This document shows, piece by piece, positions 9,346-19,400 of a stretch of DNA of 64,000 nucleotides. The DNA comes from Candidatus Manganitrophaceae bacterium (GTDB taxonomy: Bacteria; Nitrospirota; Nitrospiria; SBBL01; Manganitrophaceae): assembly GCA_016200325.1 (NCBI GenBank), contig JACQEZ010000004.1, positions 1-64,000 of the forward strand, written 5' to 3'. Position numbers and translations under genes: made by a program. Numbering within the stretch: position 1 is the first letter of the stretch; every line of letters starts with the position of its first letter. The notes beneath the pieces were generated by a model. The model was not told the origin of the DNA. It did not search any database and saw only the letters and a list, made by a program, of their open reading frames with translations.

Positions 9346-9479
9346 GCGCCGACAGACTTTATGAAAGAATTTACAGCCCTTTAACATCGACTTGATTCGG
9401 CGATAACAGGCAGCGTTTAGAATGAAAAAACAAAGAGAGGGATCGCATCCGAAAACGACCTTCAAGAAGGATCCGATAA

Positions 9480-9695
9480 ATGACCTGCAGACGTTGTTGT
9501 GGAATGATGGTGGCCGATCGATTTTTGGACGCGCCCGGGCGTACGGCGCAGCTCATGTGGCGCTGTGTCTCCTGCGGCGACATGATTGATCCAGTGATTC
9601 TGATCAACCGGATGCGTTGGCCTCACATCAACAAGAAGCACCCCCCTCGCCAAATCCTCCTTCATCCCGTGCGCGCCGCGCGGAACGTCTCATGA
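9480..9695 (+). CDS. Small zinc-ribbon protein
   Basis: A 71-residue protein with two cysteine pairs, CRRC at residues 3-6 and CVSC at about 29-32, the second followed by GDMIDPVILINR. This is a zinc-ribbon arrangement; an extra cysteine at residue 7 stands where a glycine is usual. AGAAGG nine bases before the ATG supports translation. Similar mini zinc ribbons are common and unassigned in Nitrospira-type genomes; they may bind nucleic acid or regulators. The function is unknown. Confidence 0.6.
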   Translation: MTCRRCCGMMVADRFLDAPGRTAQLMWRCVSCGDMIDPVILINRMRWPHINKKHPPRQILLHPVRAARNVS

Positions 9696-9717
9696 GAGGC
9701 GGTTTGCATTCAATAGG

Positions 9718-11001
9718 GTGTTCATGATGGGGTCCTTAAATCTTCCAACGTTGCTTCACCGTCCGGCCGTTCCGACGAGCCCGACCCTCCCGCAGAGGCG
9801 TATCGGTGCGATCGATGTCGTCCGGGGACTCCTGATCTGCCTGATTACCCTCGGCCACAGTCACATCCTTCTGAACGATTCGGAGTTCAATCAACGGCTT
9901 GTTTTGATCTTGTCCAAAATAACCAATCTGGGAACCCCCGCCTTTACCTTTATCAGCGGAATGCTTCTCGGTTATTTCGAAGCGACCGCGTCGGACTTCC
10001 GACGCATTCAGCAGAGCTACTTCAAACGGGCGCTCCAACTTCTCCTCTTCGCCCATCTTCTCATCGCAGCGGGGACCTACCCGCTGCGTCAGGAGAGCTC
10101 TTTTGCGTCGGCGTTCTTGCACTATTGGTATGTCACCGATACGCTGGCGATTCTCTTTATCGTGGTTCCGGTTCTCTTTGTGAAGGTCCGACCCGCCGGC
10201 CGCCTCCTGATCGGCATCGCCTGTCTCTCCCTCTGGAAACTCGCTCTCTTCTTTCTCATTGGCTTCGCGCCCATTGCCTTCGCGCCCACCGGCTTCGCCC
10301 CCCTTCTTCTGGTGAGAGAATTCTTATTCGGCGTGAATTTCCAAGGCAATCATCTGTTGAGCGACACCTATCCGATGGTTCCGCTGTTCGGTCTCTTTCT
10401 GACGGCAACGGTGTTGGGAAACCGCTTCGGGCAGGCCGTCCGGGGCGGGCGGACGGAGGGTTTCGTAAAAGAACTTAAAAAGAGGATCGCGCCGCTGCTC
10501 CTTCTTTCATTTTTGATGGTCGGTCTCTGGGCCTGGGGAAAGCGCCATCCGGAGAGTCCGTTGAGCGGCATTTTGAGAATGGTTTTCTATCCGGAGAAGC
10601 TCTCCGCTCTCCTTCCCTTCTATATCGCAATCTTTTTTTTGATTCTGGCCTACTATATTCAAAAGATTGAGGTCCAGGGAAAATTCGGGCCGATGGAACG
10701 TCTCTTCGCCCTCTTTGGAAGAATCTCTCTATTTACCTACGTGGCACAATACTTCGTCGTGCAGACCTTTCCCTCTCTGCTCGGATGGCGGAACAGCATG
10801 AACCTCCCTGAGCTCCTTCTCTATCTCTTCGGCGCAATGCTTCTCCTCTATGCCGCCGCCAGCGTCTATAGCCGCTTTTTGAAGCGATCACGACGAACGG
10901 ACGAAACCCATGCGATCAGGGTTGAAAGGAGCCTCTCCGCAAAAAAAGTCTCGCCTCTTTATGCTTCAGACCTCCCCCAACCGAGGAGAGACCTTTGGTG
11001 A
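9718..11001 (+). CDS. Integral membrane acyltransferase (OpgC/DUF1624/acyltransferase-3-like)
   Basis: A membrane protein of up to 427 residues with about ten hydrophobic helices. Near the N-terminus, RIGAIDVVRGLLICLITLGHS matches the opening helix of OpgC and DUF1624 acyltransferases, in which an arginine and a histidine are conserved. It probably acylates a cell-surface glycan or lipid. The start is unsure: GTG at 9718, or ATG at 9724 or 9727; none has a strong ribosome site. A short in-frame tandem repeat (three FAP units, 10264-10308) lies in a loop. The flippase gene follows 75 bases downstream, suggesting a shared role in surface polysaccharide. Confidence 0.6.
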   Translation: MFMMGSLNLPTLLHRPAVPTSPTLPQRRIGAIDVVRGLLICLITLGHSHILLNDSEFNQRLVLILSKITNLGTPAFTFISGMLLGYFEATASDFRRIQQSYFKRALQLLLFAHLLIAAGTYPLRQESSFASAFLHYWYVTDTLAILFIVVPVLFVKVRPAGRLLIGIACLSLWKLALFFLIGFAPIAFAPTGFAPLLLVREFLFGVNFQGNHLLSDTYPMVPLFGLFLTATVLGNRFGQAVRGGRTEGFVKELKKRIAPLLLLSFLMVGLWAWGKRHPESPLSGILRMVFYPEKLSALLPFYIAIFFLILAYYIQKIEVQGKFGPMERLFALFGRISLFTYVAQYFVVQTFPSLLGWRNSMNLPELLLYLFGAMLLLYAAASVYSRFLKRSRRTDETHAIRVERSLSAKKVSPLYASDLPQPRRDLW

Positions 11002-11076
11002 ACTCTCTTTCGCCCCCTAACCGTTTATTTCCGCTCTTCCGTATCGAACGCGGAGGCGTTGAAAAGGAGTTGGTTC

Positions 11077-12615
11077 ATGAAATTCGCTTTCGAAACAAAA
11101 GACAGATCGATTCATGTAGAGACATTGATCTTGATTGTGGGACGGGCCGCCTCTTTTCTCTTCACCTTTTTTATACCGATCTTCCTCGCCCGGAATCTCG
11201 CTCCGGCGGAGTATGGCACCTTTAAACAGATCTTCCTGGTCTTCACCACCCTCTATTTGATCTTGCAAGGAGGGATGGTTCAGAGTCTTTATTATTTCAT
11301 TCCGCAGGACCCGGCGCGAAGATCGGCCTGGGTCTTTCAATCGGCGCTCTTCGTCACCGCGGCGGGGGGGCTCGCCGCCGTTGCCGTCCTCCTCGGCGGA
11401 AACGGACTGGCGCTCTACTTCTCCAACCCGGCGCTCGGGGAGTTCATTCCCAAGCTGGCCCTCTTCACCTTGTTGATGCTCGGGTCGTCTTATCTGGAAA
11501 CCACTTTGATCGCCCAGCAGCGGATGGCCGCCGGCTCGGCCGCCTTTTTTCTCTCCGAGATCGTTCGCGGCCTTTTCATTATCGTTCCGCTTCTGATCGA
11601 TCCTTCCCTCTCATCCGTCGTCTCAGGATTGATCGCCTTCGCGATGATTCGATTCCTTGCGACGGCGATCTTTACCATCCGGAGCGTCATCACGCCGGTG
11701 GCGTTTCCCCTCTCTCTCTTTGATGCCGGCCGCCTTAAAACGCAGCTGGCCTATGCCCTTCCGTTTGGGGTGGCGGTTTTGGTCGACATCATCCAGCAGA
11801 ACCTTCACCAATATGTCGTCGGCAACCTCTTCGATCCGGCAACCTTTGCGATCTACTCGGTTGGAATCATGCAGCTTCCGATCGTCGATTTTATCTACAC
11901 CCCGGCAACGCAGGTCTTGATGGTCCGGATGACCCCGCTGCTCAAGTCGGAATCGGGGGAGGAGCGCCTCGCGCTCTGGCATGATGTCACCGCGCGGCTC
12001 GCCCTCTTCTTCTTTCCCGCCGCCTTCTTCTTCTGCTTAATCGCCCCCGATTTCATCACCCTTCTCTTCACAAATAAATACAGCCAGAGCATCCCTCTGT
12101 TTCAGCTCTCCGTCCTGACGATCTTGCCGGCGGCGCTTCTCTCCGATGGAATGCTGCGCTGTTATGCCGAGATCCGCTTCATCCTCGTGACAACGGTCTT
12201 AAAATCTCTCCTTACGGTCGGGTTGATCATCGTTCTCATCAAAACCGCCGGACTGACCGGGGCGGCCCTCACGGCGGTGATCACGGTCTATTTTGGGAAG
12301 CTGATCATGCTCTGGAAGATTCAAAAGCGGATGGCCGTCTCCTGGAGACGTTTTCTCCCTTGGGCAAACCTCTCCGGGACGATTCTGCTCGCCGGCGGGG
12401 TGGCCGCGCCGCTGGCGCTCCTTCGTCATACGATCGTCCTGCAGCCATTTACAGCGTTGGCACTCCTGACCACCCTTTATTGGACGATCTATGCAGCACT
12501 TCTCTTTTCGACACCGCTTCTTCCCTCCTCGATTCGGGCGCTCGTCTGGAGCCACCTCGACCGTCTGCTCCAAACGATGCGGGGAACGAGAAATCTGGCC
12601 AAGAAACCGGCTTGA
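11077..12615 (+). CDS. Polysaccharide flippase (Wzx/MATE-like)
   Basis: A 512-residue membrane protein with about 12-14 helices of the polysaccharide biosynthesis/oligosaccharide flippase superfamily. The N-terminal region, with FLARNLAPAEYGTFKQI, is typical of Wzx-like proteins. It should move lipid-linked oligosaccharide units across the inner membrane. I chose the ATG at 11077 because AAGGAG lies seven bases upstream; a TTG at 11059 is in frame but has no such site. No glycosyltransferase cluster is adjacent, so the substrate cannot be guessed. Confidence 0.75.
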   Translation: MKFAFETKDRSIHVETLILIVGRAASFLFTFFIPIFLARNLAPAEYGTFKQIFLVFTTLYLILQGGMVQSLYYFIPQDPARRSAWVFQSALFVTAAGGLAAVAVLLGGNGLALYFSNPALGEFIPKLALFTLLMLGSSYLETTLIAQQRMAAGSAAFFLSEIVRGLFIIVPLLIDPSLSSVVSGLIAFAMIRFLATAIFTIRSVITPVAFPLSLFDAGRLKTQLAYALPFGVAVLVDIIQQNLHQYVVGNLFDPATFAIYSVGIMQLPIVDFIYTPATQVLMVRMTPLLKSESGEERLALWHDVTARLALFFFPAAFFFCLIAPDFITLLFTNKYSQSIPLFQLSVLTILPAALLSDGMLRCYAEIRFILVTTVLKSLLTVGLIIVLIKTAGLTGAALTAVITVYFGKLIMLWKIQKRMAVSWRRFLPWANLSGTILLAGGVAAPLALLRHTIVLQPFTALALLTTLYWTIYAALLFSTPLLPSSIRALVWSHLDRLLQTMRGTRNLAKKPA

Positions 12616-12654
12616 TGTTTTCCGGGAACACAATTGATCCCCGAGCCACTTAAG

Positions 12655-13401
12655 ATGATGCCACCACATGCAGCAGAAAAGAGGACGGAGTCGGAGGAGA
12701 TCCTCATCATCGAGGACAATCTCGACATGATCGAGATTCTGAAAAAGGAGCTGACCCGGCACCACTACCGCGTCCGCGCCGCACCCGACGGCGAGACGGG
12801 GCTTTTCGAGGCAAAACGACAGCCGCCGGCCCTGGTCATCCTCGATCTGATGCTTCCCGGCCTCAGCGGATGGGACATCTGTCGACTGATGAAAGCCGAC
12901 CCGCAAACCGAGACTATTCCCCTTCTGATCCTCACCGCGCTGGCGGAGGAAGCCGACCGGATCCATGGGCTGGAGTCGGGCGCGGACGATTATCTCTCCA
13001 AGCCGTTTAGCCTCCGCGAGCTGATGGCCCGCGTCCGCGCCCTCCTCCGGCGAAAACGAATGGCCTCGGATGAGAAAACAGACCCTCTCCTTCGAAGCGG
13101 TCCGCTCGTCATCGATACCGCTCGCCATGAAATTCGAATGGCCGGCCGGCTTCTCCGGTTCACCCGAATTGAGTTTGGAATTTTGAAACACCTGGCGCAG
13201 CATCCCGATAAAGTATTTAAACGGGACGAGCTGATCTCCCTGCTCTGGGGAGAGAGTCGATTTATCGAGGCGCGCAACCTCGATGTCCACATCCATTCCA
13301 TTCGGCAACAGTTGGAGCCCGATCCGGCGAATCCCTGCTTTTTGATCACCGTCCGCGGAGTCGGATATAAATTCCACCCGCCGGAAGAAGCGACCGGATA
13401 G
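12655..13401 (+). CDS. PhoB-like OmpR-family response regulator (orphan)
   Basis: A 248-residue regulator. The receiver domain (about residues 14-130) has the acidic pair IIEDN, the phosphorylation aspartate in LVILDLMLPG, and KPF. The C-terminal winged helix includes FTRIEFGILKHLAQHP, RDELISLLWG and VRGVGYKF. DLMLPGLSGWDICRLMK, TIPLLILTA and ESGADDYLSKPF resemble PhoB more than other family members. No histidine kinase is adjacent. A Pho-type promoter for a porin begins 95 bases after its stop. The start is ATG 12655 or 12658; no clear ribosome site is visible. Confidence 0.75.
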   Translation: MMPPHAAEKRTESEEILIIEDNLDMIEILKKELTRHHYRVRAAPDGETGLFEAKRQPPALVILDLMLPGLSGWDICRLMKADPQTETIPLLILTALAEEADRIHGLESGADDYLSKPFSLRELMARVRALLRRKRMASDEKTDPLLRSGPLVIDTARHEIRMAGRLLRFTRIEFGILKHLAQHPDKVFKRDELISLLWGESRFIEARNLDVHIHSIRQQLEPDPANPCFLITVRGVGYKFHPPEEATG

Positions 13402-13496
13402 GGATTCGTTTCTATGAATTCTTATTCTCTTTCGTCTATCCGATCTTTATCCCGGGGCTTATTATCCCCCGTCGCTCCATCCTTCTTCGGGACGCA

Positions 13497-13551
13497 TTTA
13501 ACATCTATTTAACAAACCGGTAACCCCCGCGTGATTCAAACAACGTATTTT
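13497..13551 (+). promoter_or_regulatory. Pho-type promoter of the porin gene
   Basis: Four 7-base units stand at exact 11-base steps: TTTAACA (13497), TTTAACA (13508), GGTAACC (13519) and CGTGATT (13530). A -10-like TATTTT begins at 13546, 16 bases after the start of the fourth unit. This 7+4 arrangement is that of tandem PhoB boxes, and the same layout appears twice upstream of pstS. No good -35 is present, as expected for an activator-dependent promoter. The predicted transcript has a leader of about 300 bases. Confidence 0.65.
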
Positions 13552-13630
13552 GACCTTGTCTTTTGAAGGCGAAATCGGCTATCTTCCTGTCGCCTTCCGT
13601 TATGAACTCATCACAGTGAAGGTTGATCAG

Positions 13631-13717
13631 ATGGGACAGAAGCAGAAGAAAAAGAGAGAGCAAATCTCCAGCTTATTGATGGCGATCCGAAGAGAAGTCG
13701 CTCGGGCGATCGGCTAA
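13631..13717 (+). CDS. Possible 28-residue leader peptide
   Basis: A short frame encoding a very basic peptide (opening MGQKQKKKRE) with GAAGG seven bases before its ATG. It would lie inside the long leader of the porin transcript. There is no homology I recognise and chance is a real possibility. The remaining sequence between 13402 and 13863 shows no other gene. Confidence 0.25.
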   Translation: MGQKQKKKREQISSLLMAIRREVARAIG

Positions 13718-13863
13718 GCAACGCCATCGTCTATCGCGGACCGCTTCATTATCATTCCCCAATCCAGATGAATAACGACCTCATTCGCCCCAGAGAGGAC
13801 CTGGAGTGACAAGCAGGCCGCACCTGTTCCGGTAAACGAAACCCATCAAAATAAGGAGACTAG

Positions 13864-15084
13864 ATGAAGAACACTTTAAGGAAATTTTTGGGGAAAATAA
13901 GCTCGGTATTCGTCATTACCGCAGCCTCGCTCTTGATGCTGATCGGCCCCACATTGAGTTGGGCCGTAGATCTTGGAAATGGATTTAGCCTGAGCAATCT
14001 CACCTATCTCGATTTCACGAACGCCTCCGGAGATTTGGTGGATACGTCATCGGACAAAGATATTAGTCCGGGTCAAGGAAAAACCAATCGGGGATTGGCC
14101 GATGGATTTCACTTCACCCGGGTTTATTTCACCCTCACCAAAGACGTGAATGACCAGCTCTCCTTCCGGATCACCACCGACCAGATGACCGTCCGACCGG
14201 ACGGAAGCACCGAGGGATCCCCCTTTGGTCTCTCCGGTTATGGCGGCGCCGGCCGAGGCAATATGTTTATTAAATTCGTTTATGCTCAATATAAGTTTTC
14301 TCCCGAGCTGATGATTCGGGCGGGGCTCACCCAGACTCCCTGGATCGCAACCGCGGAGGAGCGTTGGACACTCCGCTTCTTGCGCCCCACCTTCTGGGAT
14401 GAGCAGGGGGTGTTGACCTCCTCCGACCTGGGGGTCTCCGCGATCGGAGGGATCCTCAATAATCTGGTCAGCTATCATCTCATGTTCTCCAATGGAGAAG
14501 GCTATCAGAACAACAGCGTCGATGGACGGGGCTATGCAGGCCAGGGGCGGATCGATCTGAACGTGCTTCATGGCTTAACCCTCTCCGCTTTTGGTTTGGC
14601 CGAGACGGTCCACAACGGCGTCCAGAGCTGGAACCCGACCCGGGAAATTTTCTATGCCATGTATACGCATGAAATCTTCCGAATCGCCGCCGAATATATG
14701 CTGGCCGATGATAAATCAGAGGGAAACAGCCCCGCCCTGGCGATCATGACGACACCGGGCAGTGCGAGCGGCTCCAAGGGAGCAAGCACCTCCGGTCCGC
14801 GCTTTGATCAGGCAAAAGGCTACGGCTCCTGGGCATGGGTGCGAATTCCGGGAATCGAGGCACTCCGCGTCTTCGGCCGATTCTATACGATCAAGCCGAA
14901 CACCACGACCAATGCGGGCAAGACGACGGAATTCAATGCCGGCATCAGCTATGATATTTCCAAAGAGCTGATTGTGGCGATCGACGACACGATGCTCTCT
15001 CAGAAGCTGCTTCGCGTCTCCACCGGAGATACCGAAACCTTCAAAGACAACATCATCGGCCTCCGCGCTCAGTTGTCGTTCTAG
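13864..15084 (+). CDS. Outer-membrane porin, probably phosphate-induced
   Basis: A 406-residue beta-barrel with a signal peptide (cleavage near residue 35, after LSWA), alternating strand sequence, many aromatic and glycine residues, and a terminal phenylalanine (RAQLSF). AAGGAG stands upstream of the ATG. I cannot assign it firmly to the OprP family; it looks like the general porins annotated in Nitrospirota. The Pho-type promoter upstream suggests that it admits phosphate or phosphorylated compounds. A strong terminator follows at 15105. Confidence 0.65.
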   Translation: MKNTLRKFLGKISSVFVITAASLLMLIGPTLSWAVDLGNGFSLSNLTYLDFTNASGDLVDTSSDKDISPGQGKTNRGLADGFHFTRVYFTLTKDVNDQLSFRITTDQMTVRPDGSTEGSPFGLSGYGGAGRGNMFIKFVYAQYKFSPELMIRAGLTQTPWIATAEERWTLRFLRPTFWDEQGVLTSSDLGVSAIGGILNNLVSYHLMFSNGEGYQNNSVDGRGYAGQGRIDLNVLHGLTLSAFGLAETVHNGVQSWNPTREIFYAMYTHEIFRIAAEYMLADDKSEGNSPALAIMTTPGSASGSKGASTSGPRFDQAKGYGSWAWVRIPGIEALRVFGRFYTIKPNTTTNAGKTTEFNAGISYDISKELIVAIDDTMLSQKLLRVSTGDTETFKDNIIGLRAQLSF

Positions 15085-15104
15085 GAAAAGCACGAAGTGT
15101 TATT

Positions 15105-15159
15105 CCTGGCCGCTCCCCTCGTTTGTTAAAAACAGTGAATGGGAGCGGCCAGGCATTTT
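15105..15159 (+). terminator. Rho-independent terminator after the porin gene
   Basis: A perfect 13-base stem (15105-15117 with 15141-15153), rich in G and C, is followed by CATTTTT. On the minus strand no T-run follows, so it mainly serves the plus-strand porin transcript. It lies between the convergent porin and tolC genes. Confidence 0.85.
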
Positions 15160-15173
15160 TGAACAGATCCGGA

Positions 15174-16490
15174 TCACTTCGTGAGCGATCCCCCGACCGC
15201 CAGCTCCAGGTGGGCCACCGCCTGGTTGTAGTCATAGAGGGTCCGAATATATCCGGTTTCTGCACCCGCCAAGAAGGTCTGCGCATCGATGAACTCGATG
15301 ATATTGCCGACCCCTCCTTTGTAGCGCCCCTCCGCAATCCCCAATCGCTCTTTCGCCTCGGTCGAATTTTGTTGGGCCAGCGGAATCCTCTGCCGCGCCG
15401 ACTGCATATCGTTATACGCCTCCTCCACTTCCAGCGCGACCTTTTGCCGCGCCGCTTCAGTTTGTTCACGAACCTGGGTCAGATGCGCCTTTGCCCCATC
15501 GACCTGATGCCGGACCCGAAACCAATTGAGCGGAAAATCGAGGATCACCGCCACATCCCAATTGGAGGTGAACGGAAAGTCCGCTCCGCGGGCGTTCACA
15601 CTGCCGCTCCCGACCAGAAATGGAAAGAAGTTGCTCCGTGCCCCTTCGACTTCGCCCCGCGCCCCCTCTTCCTGTGCAAGCCGCTCTTTCAGATCGGGGC
15701 GTTGCGCATAGGCCTGCCTTTGAAAGTTCTCCAAAGTTCCCGGCGGCTCCGCATATGCGAGGATATCTTCGACTTTGTAGGGCCGGTTCGTCTCCAACCC
15801 CATCGCATGGTCGAGGGAGGCTGTGGCATTCTTGAGCTGGCCGACCGCCCGAACCAAGACGGTCTGCGCATCGATCAGGTTGGTTTTGGCCGTGGAGACG
15901 TCGATCTTTGGACGCAGGCCGATTGCATAACCCTCTTGCGTCATCTCCAACGTTTTTTCGAGTTTGGCCACCGACGCCTGATCGGCCGCGATCAACCGTT
16001 GGATCGCCAGGTAGGCGAAATAGGCCTCCTTTACATTGAGAATCGCCTCTTGCCGGGCCACTTCCAGCGTATAGCCGGCCGCCCGTGCCCCCGCCTCGCT
16101 CGTCTTCAGTTGCGATGACCGACGGCCGAAGTCGTAGAGGACCTGATTGACGACGAATCCGCCGAGAAAATTGTTGGAGGCATCCCAAGAGCGGCCCGGT
16201 TGGCCGGTCCTCGGAATCCCGGGGAGCGAAAGATAACTCGATCGCGTTTGGTTATTGGTTCCTTCAAGATCCTCGGCAAAGAAATGGATATCGGGATAAT
16301 AGTTCGACTGAGCGAACGCCTCACCGGCCTTCGCCGCCTGAAATCCTCCCTGCGCGGCCCGGATCTCCGGAAGGTTCTGAAGGGCGTTGGTGATCGCCTG
16401 CTGTAAGCTGAGCGTGGGCGGTTCCTCCGCTCCAACGTTCGCGGCGGTCAACAGGATGAGCAGGCCGACGAAGAAAAGAGCCCGCTTCAT
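15174..16490 (-). CDS. TolC-family outer-membrane efflux channel
   Basis: A 438-residue outer-membrane factor with a signal peptide of about 21 residues and two long alpha-helical/coiled repeats (LSLQQAITNALQNLPEIRAAQ at the start is the usual first helix). It should form the trimeric exit duct for the adjacent RND pump. Its ATG overlaps the RND stop codon by four bases, so the two are translationally coupled. It is the last gene of a three-gene minus-strand operon. The substrate is unknown. Confidence 0.88.
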   Translation of the reverse strand: MKRALFFVGLLILLTAANVGAEEPPTLSLQQAITNALQNLPEIRAAQGGFQAAKAGEAFAQSNYYPDIHFFAEDLEGTNNQTRSSYLSLPGIPRTGQPGRSWDASNNFLGGFVVNQVLYDFGRRSSQLKTSEAGARAAGYTLEVARQEAILNVKEAYFAYLAIQRLIAADQASVAKLEKTLEMTQEGYAIGLRPKIDVSTAKTNLIDAQTVLVRAVGQLKNATASLDHAMGLETNRPYKVEDILAYAEPPGTLENFQRQAYAQRPDLKERLAQEEGARGEVEGARSNFFPFLVGSGSVNARGADFPFTSNWDVAVILDFPLNWFRVRHQVDGAKAHLTQVREQTEAARQKVALEVEEAYNDMQSARQRIPLAQQNSTEAKERLGIAEGRYKGGVGNIIEFIDAQTFLAGAETGYIRTLYDYNQAVAHLELAVGGSLTK

Positions 16491-19400
16491 GCCGCTCCCC
16501 CACCATCCGAGTGGATCGGTTCGGCCTGCCCGATGGCGGGTGGGCCGAAACGCTTTCGCAGCCGCTCCTCTATTAGAGAGTAAAGGGCCGGAATCAGAAA
16601 AAGGGTAAGGAAGGTCGAAACCAGAAGCCCCCCGACCACGGCGCGGGCGAGCGGCGCGTTCGCCTCGCTTCCAACCTCTAATCCCAACGCCAAAGGGAGA
16701 AGGCCGAAGATCGTCGCCAGGGAGGTCATTAAAATCGGGCGGAGCCGGACCCGGCCGGCGCGGCTGATCGCCTCCGCCGGCGCAACCCCCTGGCGCTGGA
16801 GGAAGTTCGCATAGTCAATTAAAAGAACCCCATTGCTCACTGCAATCCCCACCAGCATGATGATTCCCATCAAGGAGGTGGTGGAGAGGGTGGTATTGGT
16901 TAAATAAAGGGTGATAAAAACACCGGTGAGCCCGAGCGGCACGGTGAGCAGGACGATCAGCGGATGGATAAACGAGCGGAACTGCGATCCCAGCACCATG
17001 TAGATGAGGAGAACGGCCAGGCCCATTGCAAAGAAAAGGCTCTTAAAGGTCTTCTCTTGCTCTTCCATCTGCCCCCGGTAGGCGAGGTGAAAACCGGTCG
17101 GGAGTGAAACGGTCGCAAGTTGTTTTTTGAGATCTTCTCCGACCGAGCCGAGATCGCGGCCGGCGGGATTGGCCGTTAAATCGATCACCCGTTGCAGGTA
17201 TCGTCGTTCGATCTGAACCGGCCCGGAGCCTCTTTGTAGGCGCGCGACCGTCTTCAAGAAAACCGGCTGACCATTGTTGATAAAAAAGATGTTGTTCTCC
17301 AGATCTTCCAGGTTGCTGCGGAAAGGCTCCTGCAGCCGGGTCACCACGTAATATTCATTTCCGGTCGCCGGATCGGTGAAGATCGGCGCCCCGGAGAGGT
17401 TTCCGAAAATGGAGGAGAGGACGGCATGCGCGACCTGAGATTCATCGATACCAAGGAGGGAAGCCTTTTCCCGATCGACATTAATATCGATCTCAGGATA
17501 GTTCTCCTCCCGACTGATCATCACATCGGTCAAGCCGGGAATCTTTTTCATCTCCGAGGCAAGCTGTCTTGCCGTGGAGGCCGCCTGCTCGAAACCATAC
17601 CCCCTCAGCTCCACATCGATTGGGGCGCTGTAGCCGAAGTTCAGAATTTTCTTCACCACCCCTCCCGTGTCAAACGAGACCAGAATTCCGGGGAGGGCTT
17701 GTTCAAGCTTGGGCCTCAGCAGACTGACATATTCCAAGACGCTCTTCTTCCGCTGATCCGGTTGGACCAGGTAGACCATGACATAACCGGAGTGCGGCCC
17801 GGTGTTCGTACTGTAGAATGCGGAGCGCCCCGCCCGAGGAGATCCCATATTCGAGAGGAGGGTCAAAACCTCTTTTTGAGGAATCGTCTCTCGAATCATT
17901 TTCTCTACCTTCTCCACCACCTTCTCCGTCTCTTCGAGCCGGGTTCCGATCCGGTTTCGGACAATCACGCGAAATTGTCCTTCGTCCGCTTCCGGGAAAA
18001 ATTCCGTGCCGATGAACTTCAGCAGACCGAGCGAGAGGAAGAAAATCGTCGCCATTCCAAAAATGAGCGGAACCCTCCGTCGGATTGCCCAAGCGGCCCC
18101 CCGCTCATATTTCTCGTCAAGGCGATCGAGAAGACGTTGCGATCCCTTGAGCAGGCGCTTGAGTGGGCCGGCCCGTTTTTGCTCATGGCCTTCAGCCCGC
18201 AGAAAACGCTGGGCCAAAGCAGGAATGACCGTCATCGAAACAAAGTAGGAGGCGCCCATCGCAGCGCACGCCGTTAAGGCGAGCGGCATGAAGGTATATT
18301 TAGCGACCCCCGTGATAAAAGCGACCGGGAGAAAAACAATCATGAAGGTCAACGTCGCCGACAACACGGGAAGTCCCACTTCGCGGGTCCCGGCCAGCGC
18401 CGCCTCCATCGGGTATTCCCCCTTTTCCACATGCTTGTGAATGCTCTCCAGAACAACAATCGCATCATCGATCAGCCGCCCGATCGCCAAGGTCAGCCCG
18501 CCGAGGGTGAAGGTGTTCAATGTTCCGCCGGTGAAATAAAGAAAGACAAAAGCGACAAAAACCGAGAGGGGAATTGAAACGGCGGCAAAGAGGGTCTCCT
18601 TCATGCTCCCGAGGAAAAGAAGGATCACAATAAAGGTGAGGACCGCTCCCTGGAGCGCCTCGTTCTTGAGGCTCTCAATCGCATTCCGAATATAGATAGA
18701 CGTGTCAAAGGTGACGTTAAGCTGCACCCCGGGAGGAACCCCGTTCAGATGGTGAATCGCCTCTTTGATCTGGTCCACCACCTGAACGGTATTCGTCCCG
18801 GGTTGGCGATAGATATCCATGTAGACCCCTCGGGTCCCATTCACCCGGGAGACGTTCAATTGAATTTGATGGCCGTCGTTCACCCGCCCGATATCTTTAA
18901 TCCGGATCGGGGTGCCGTTGGCGACCCGGACCACCACTTGATTCAGCTGCTGAACCGCGGAGATCTGACTGTTGGTGAAAACGTTATAGTCGAGCGTTCC
19001 AATTTTGATATCTCCCGATTGAAAGATCAGGTCGGCGTTTCGGACCGCTTTCTCCACATCCAGCACCGAGATCCCCCGCTCCCGCATCAGGTTGGGATCA
19101 ATCTCCACATCAATCTCACGGACTTTTCCTCCTTTCACCGTCGCCGCAGAAATACCGGGCAGCGATTCAAGCTGTGGTTCAATGGTATTGAAGGCAAGGT
19201 CATAGAGATATTTTTCATCATATCCCTCTCCGCTGAGTGTCACGGAGGCGATCGGAATATTGGAGATATCAAATTTAACGATAAACGGCGGAAAGATCCC
19301 CTGGGGAAGATTTTTCATGACCGACTGGACCATCTGGGAAACTTCCAATTCGGCCGCGTTGATGTCGGCCCCCCACTTAAACCAGACCCGAACGACGGAG

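Noticed and set aside
8959-9465. 168-residue minus-strand frame across the small cysteine genes
   Set aside because: It has no motif, and the plus-strand frames have ribosome sites and metal-type cysteine patterns.
12199-13377. 392-residue open frame on the minus strand
   Set aside because: It is antisense to the flippase end and the response regulator, shows no motif, and crosses real gene borders.
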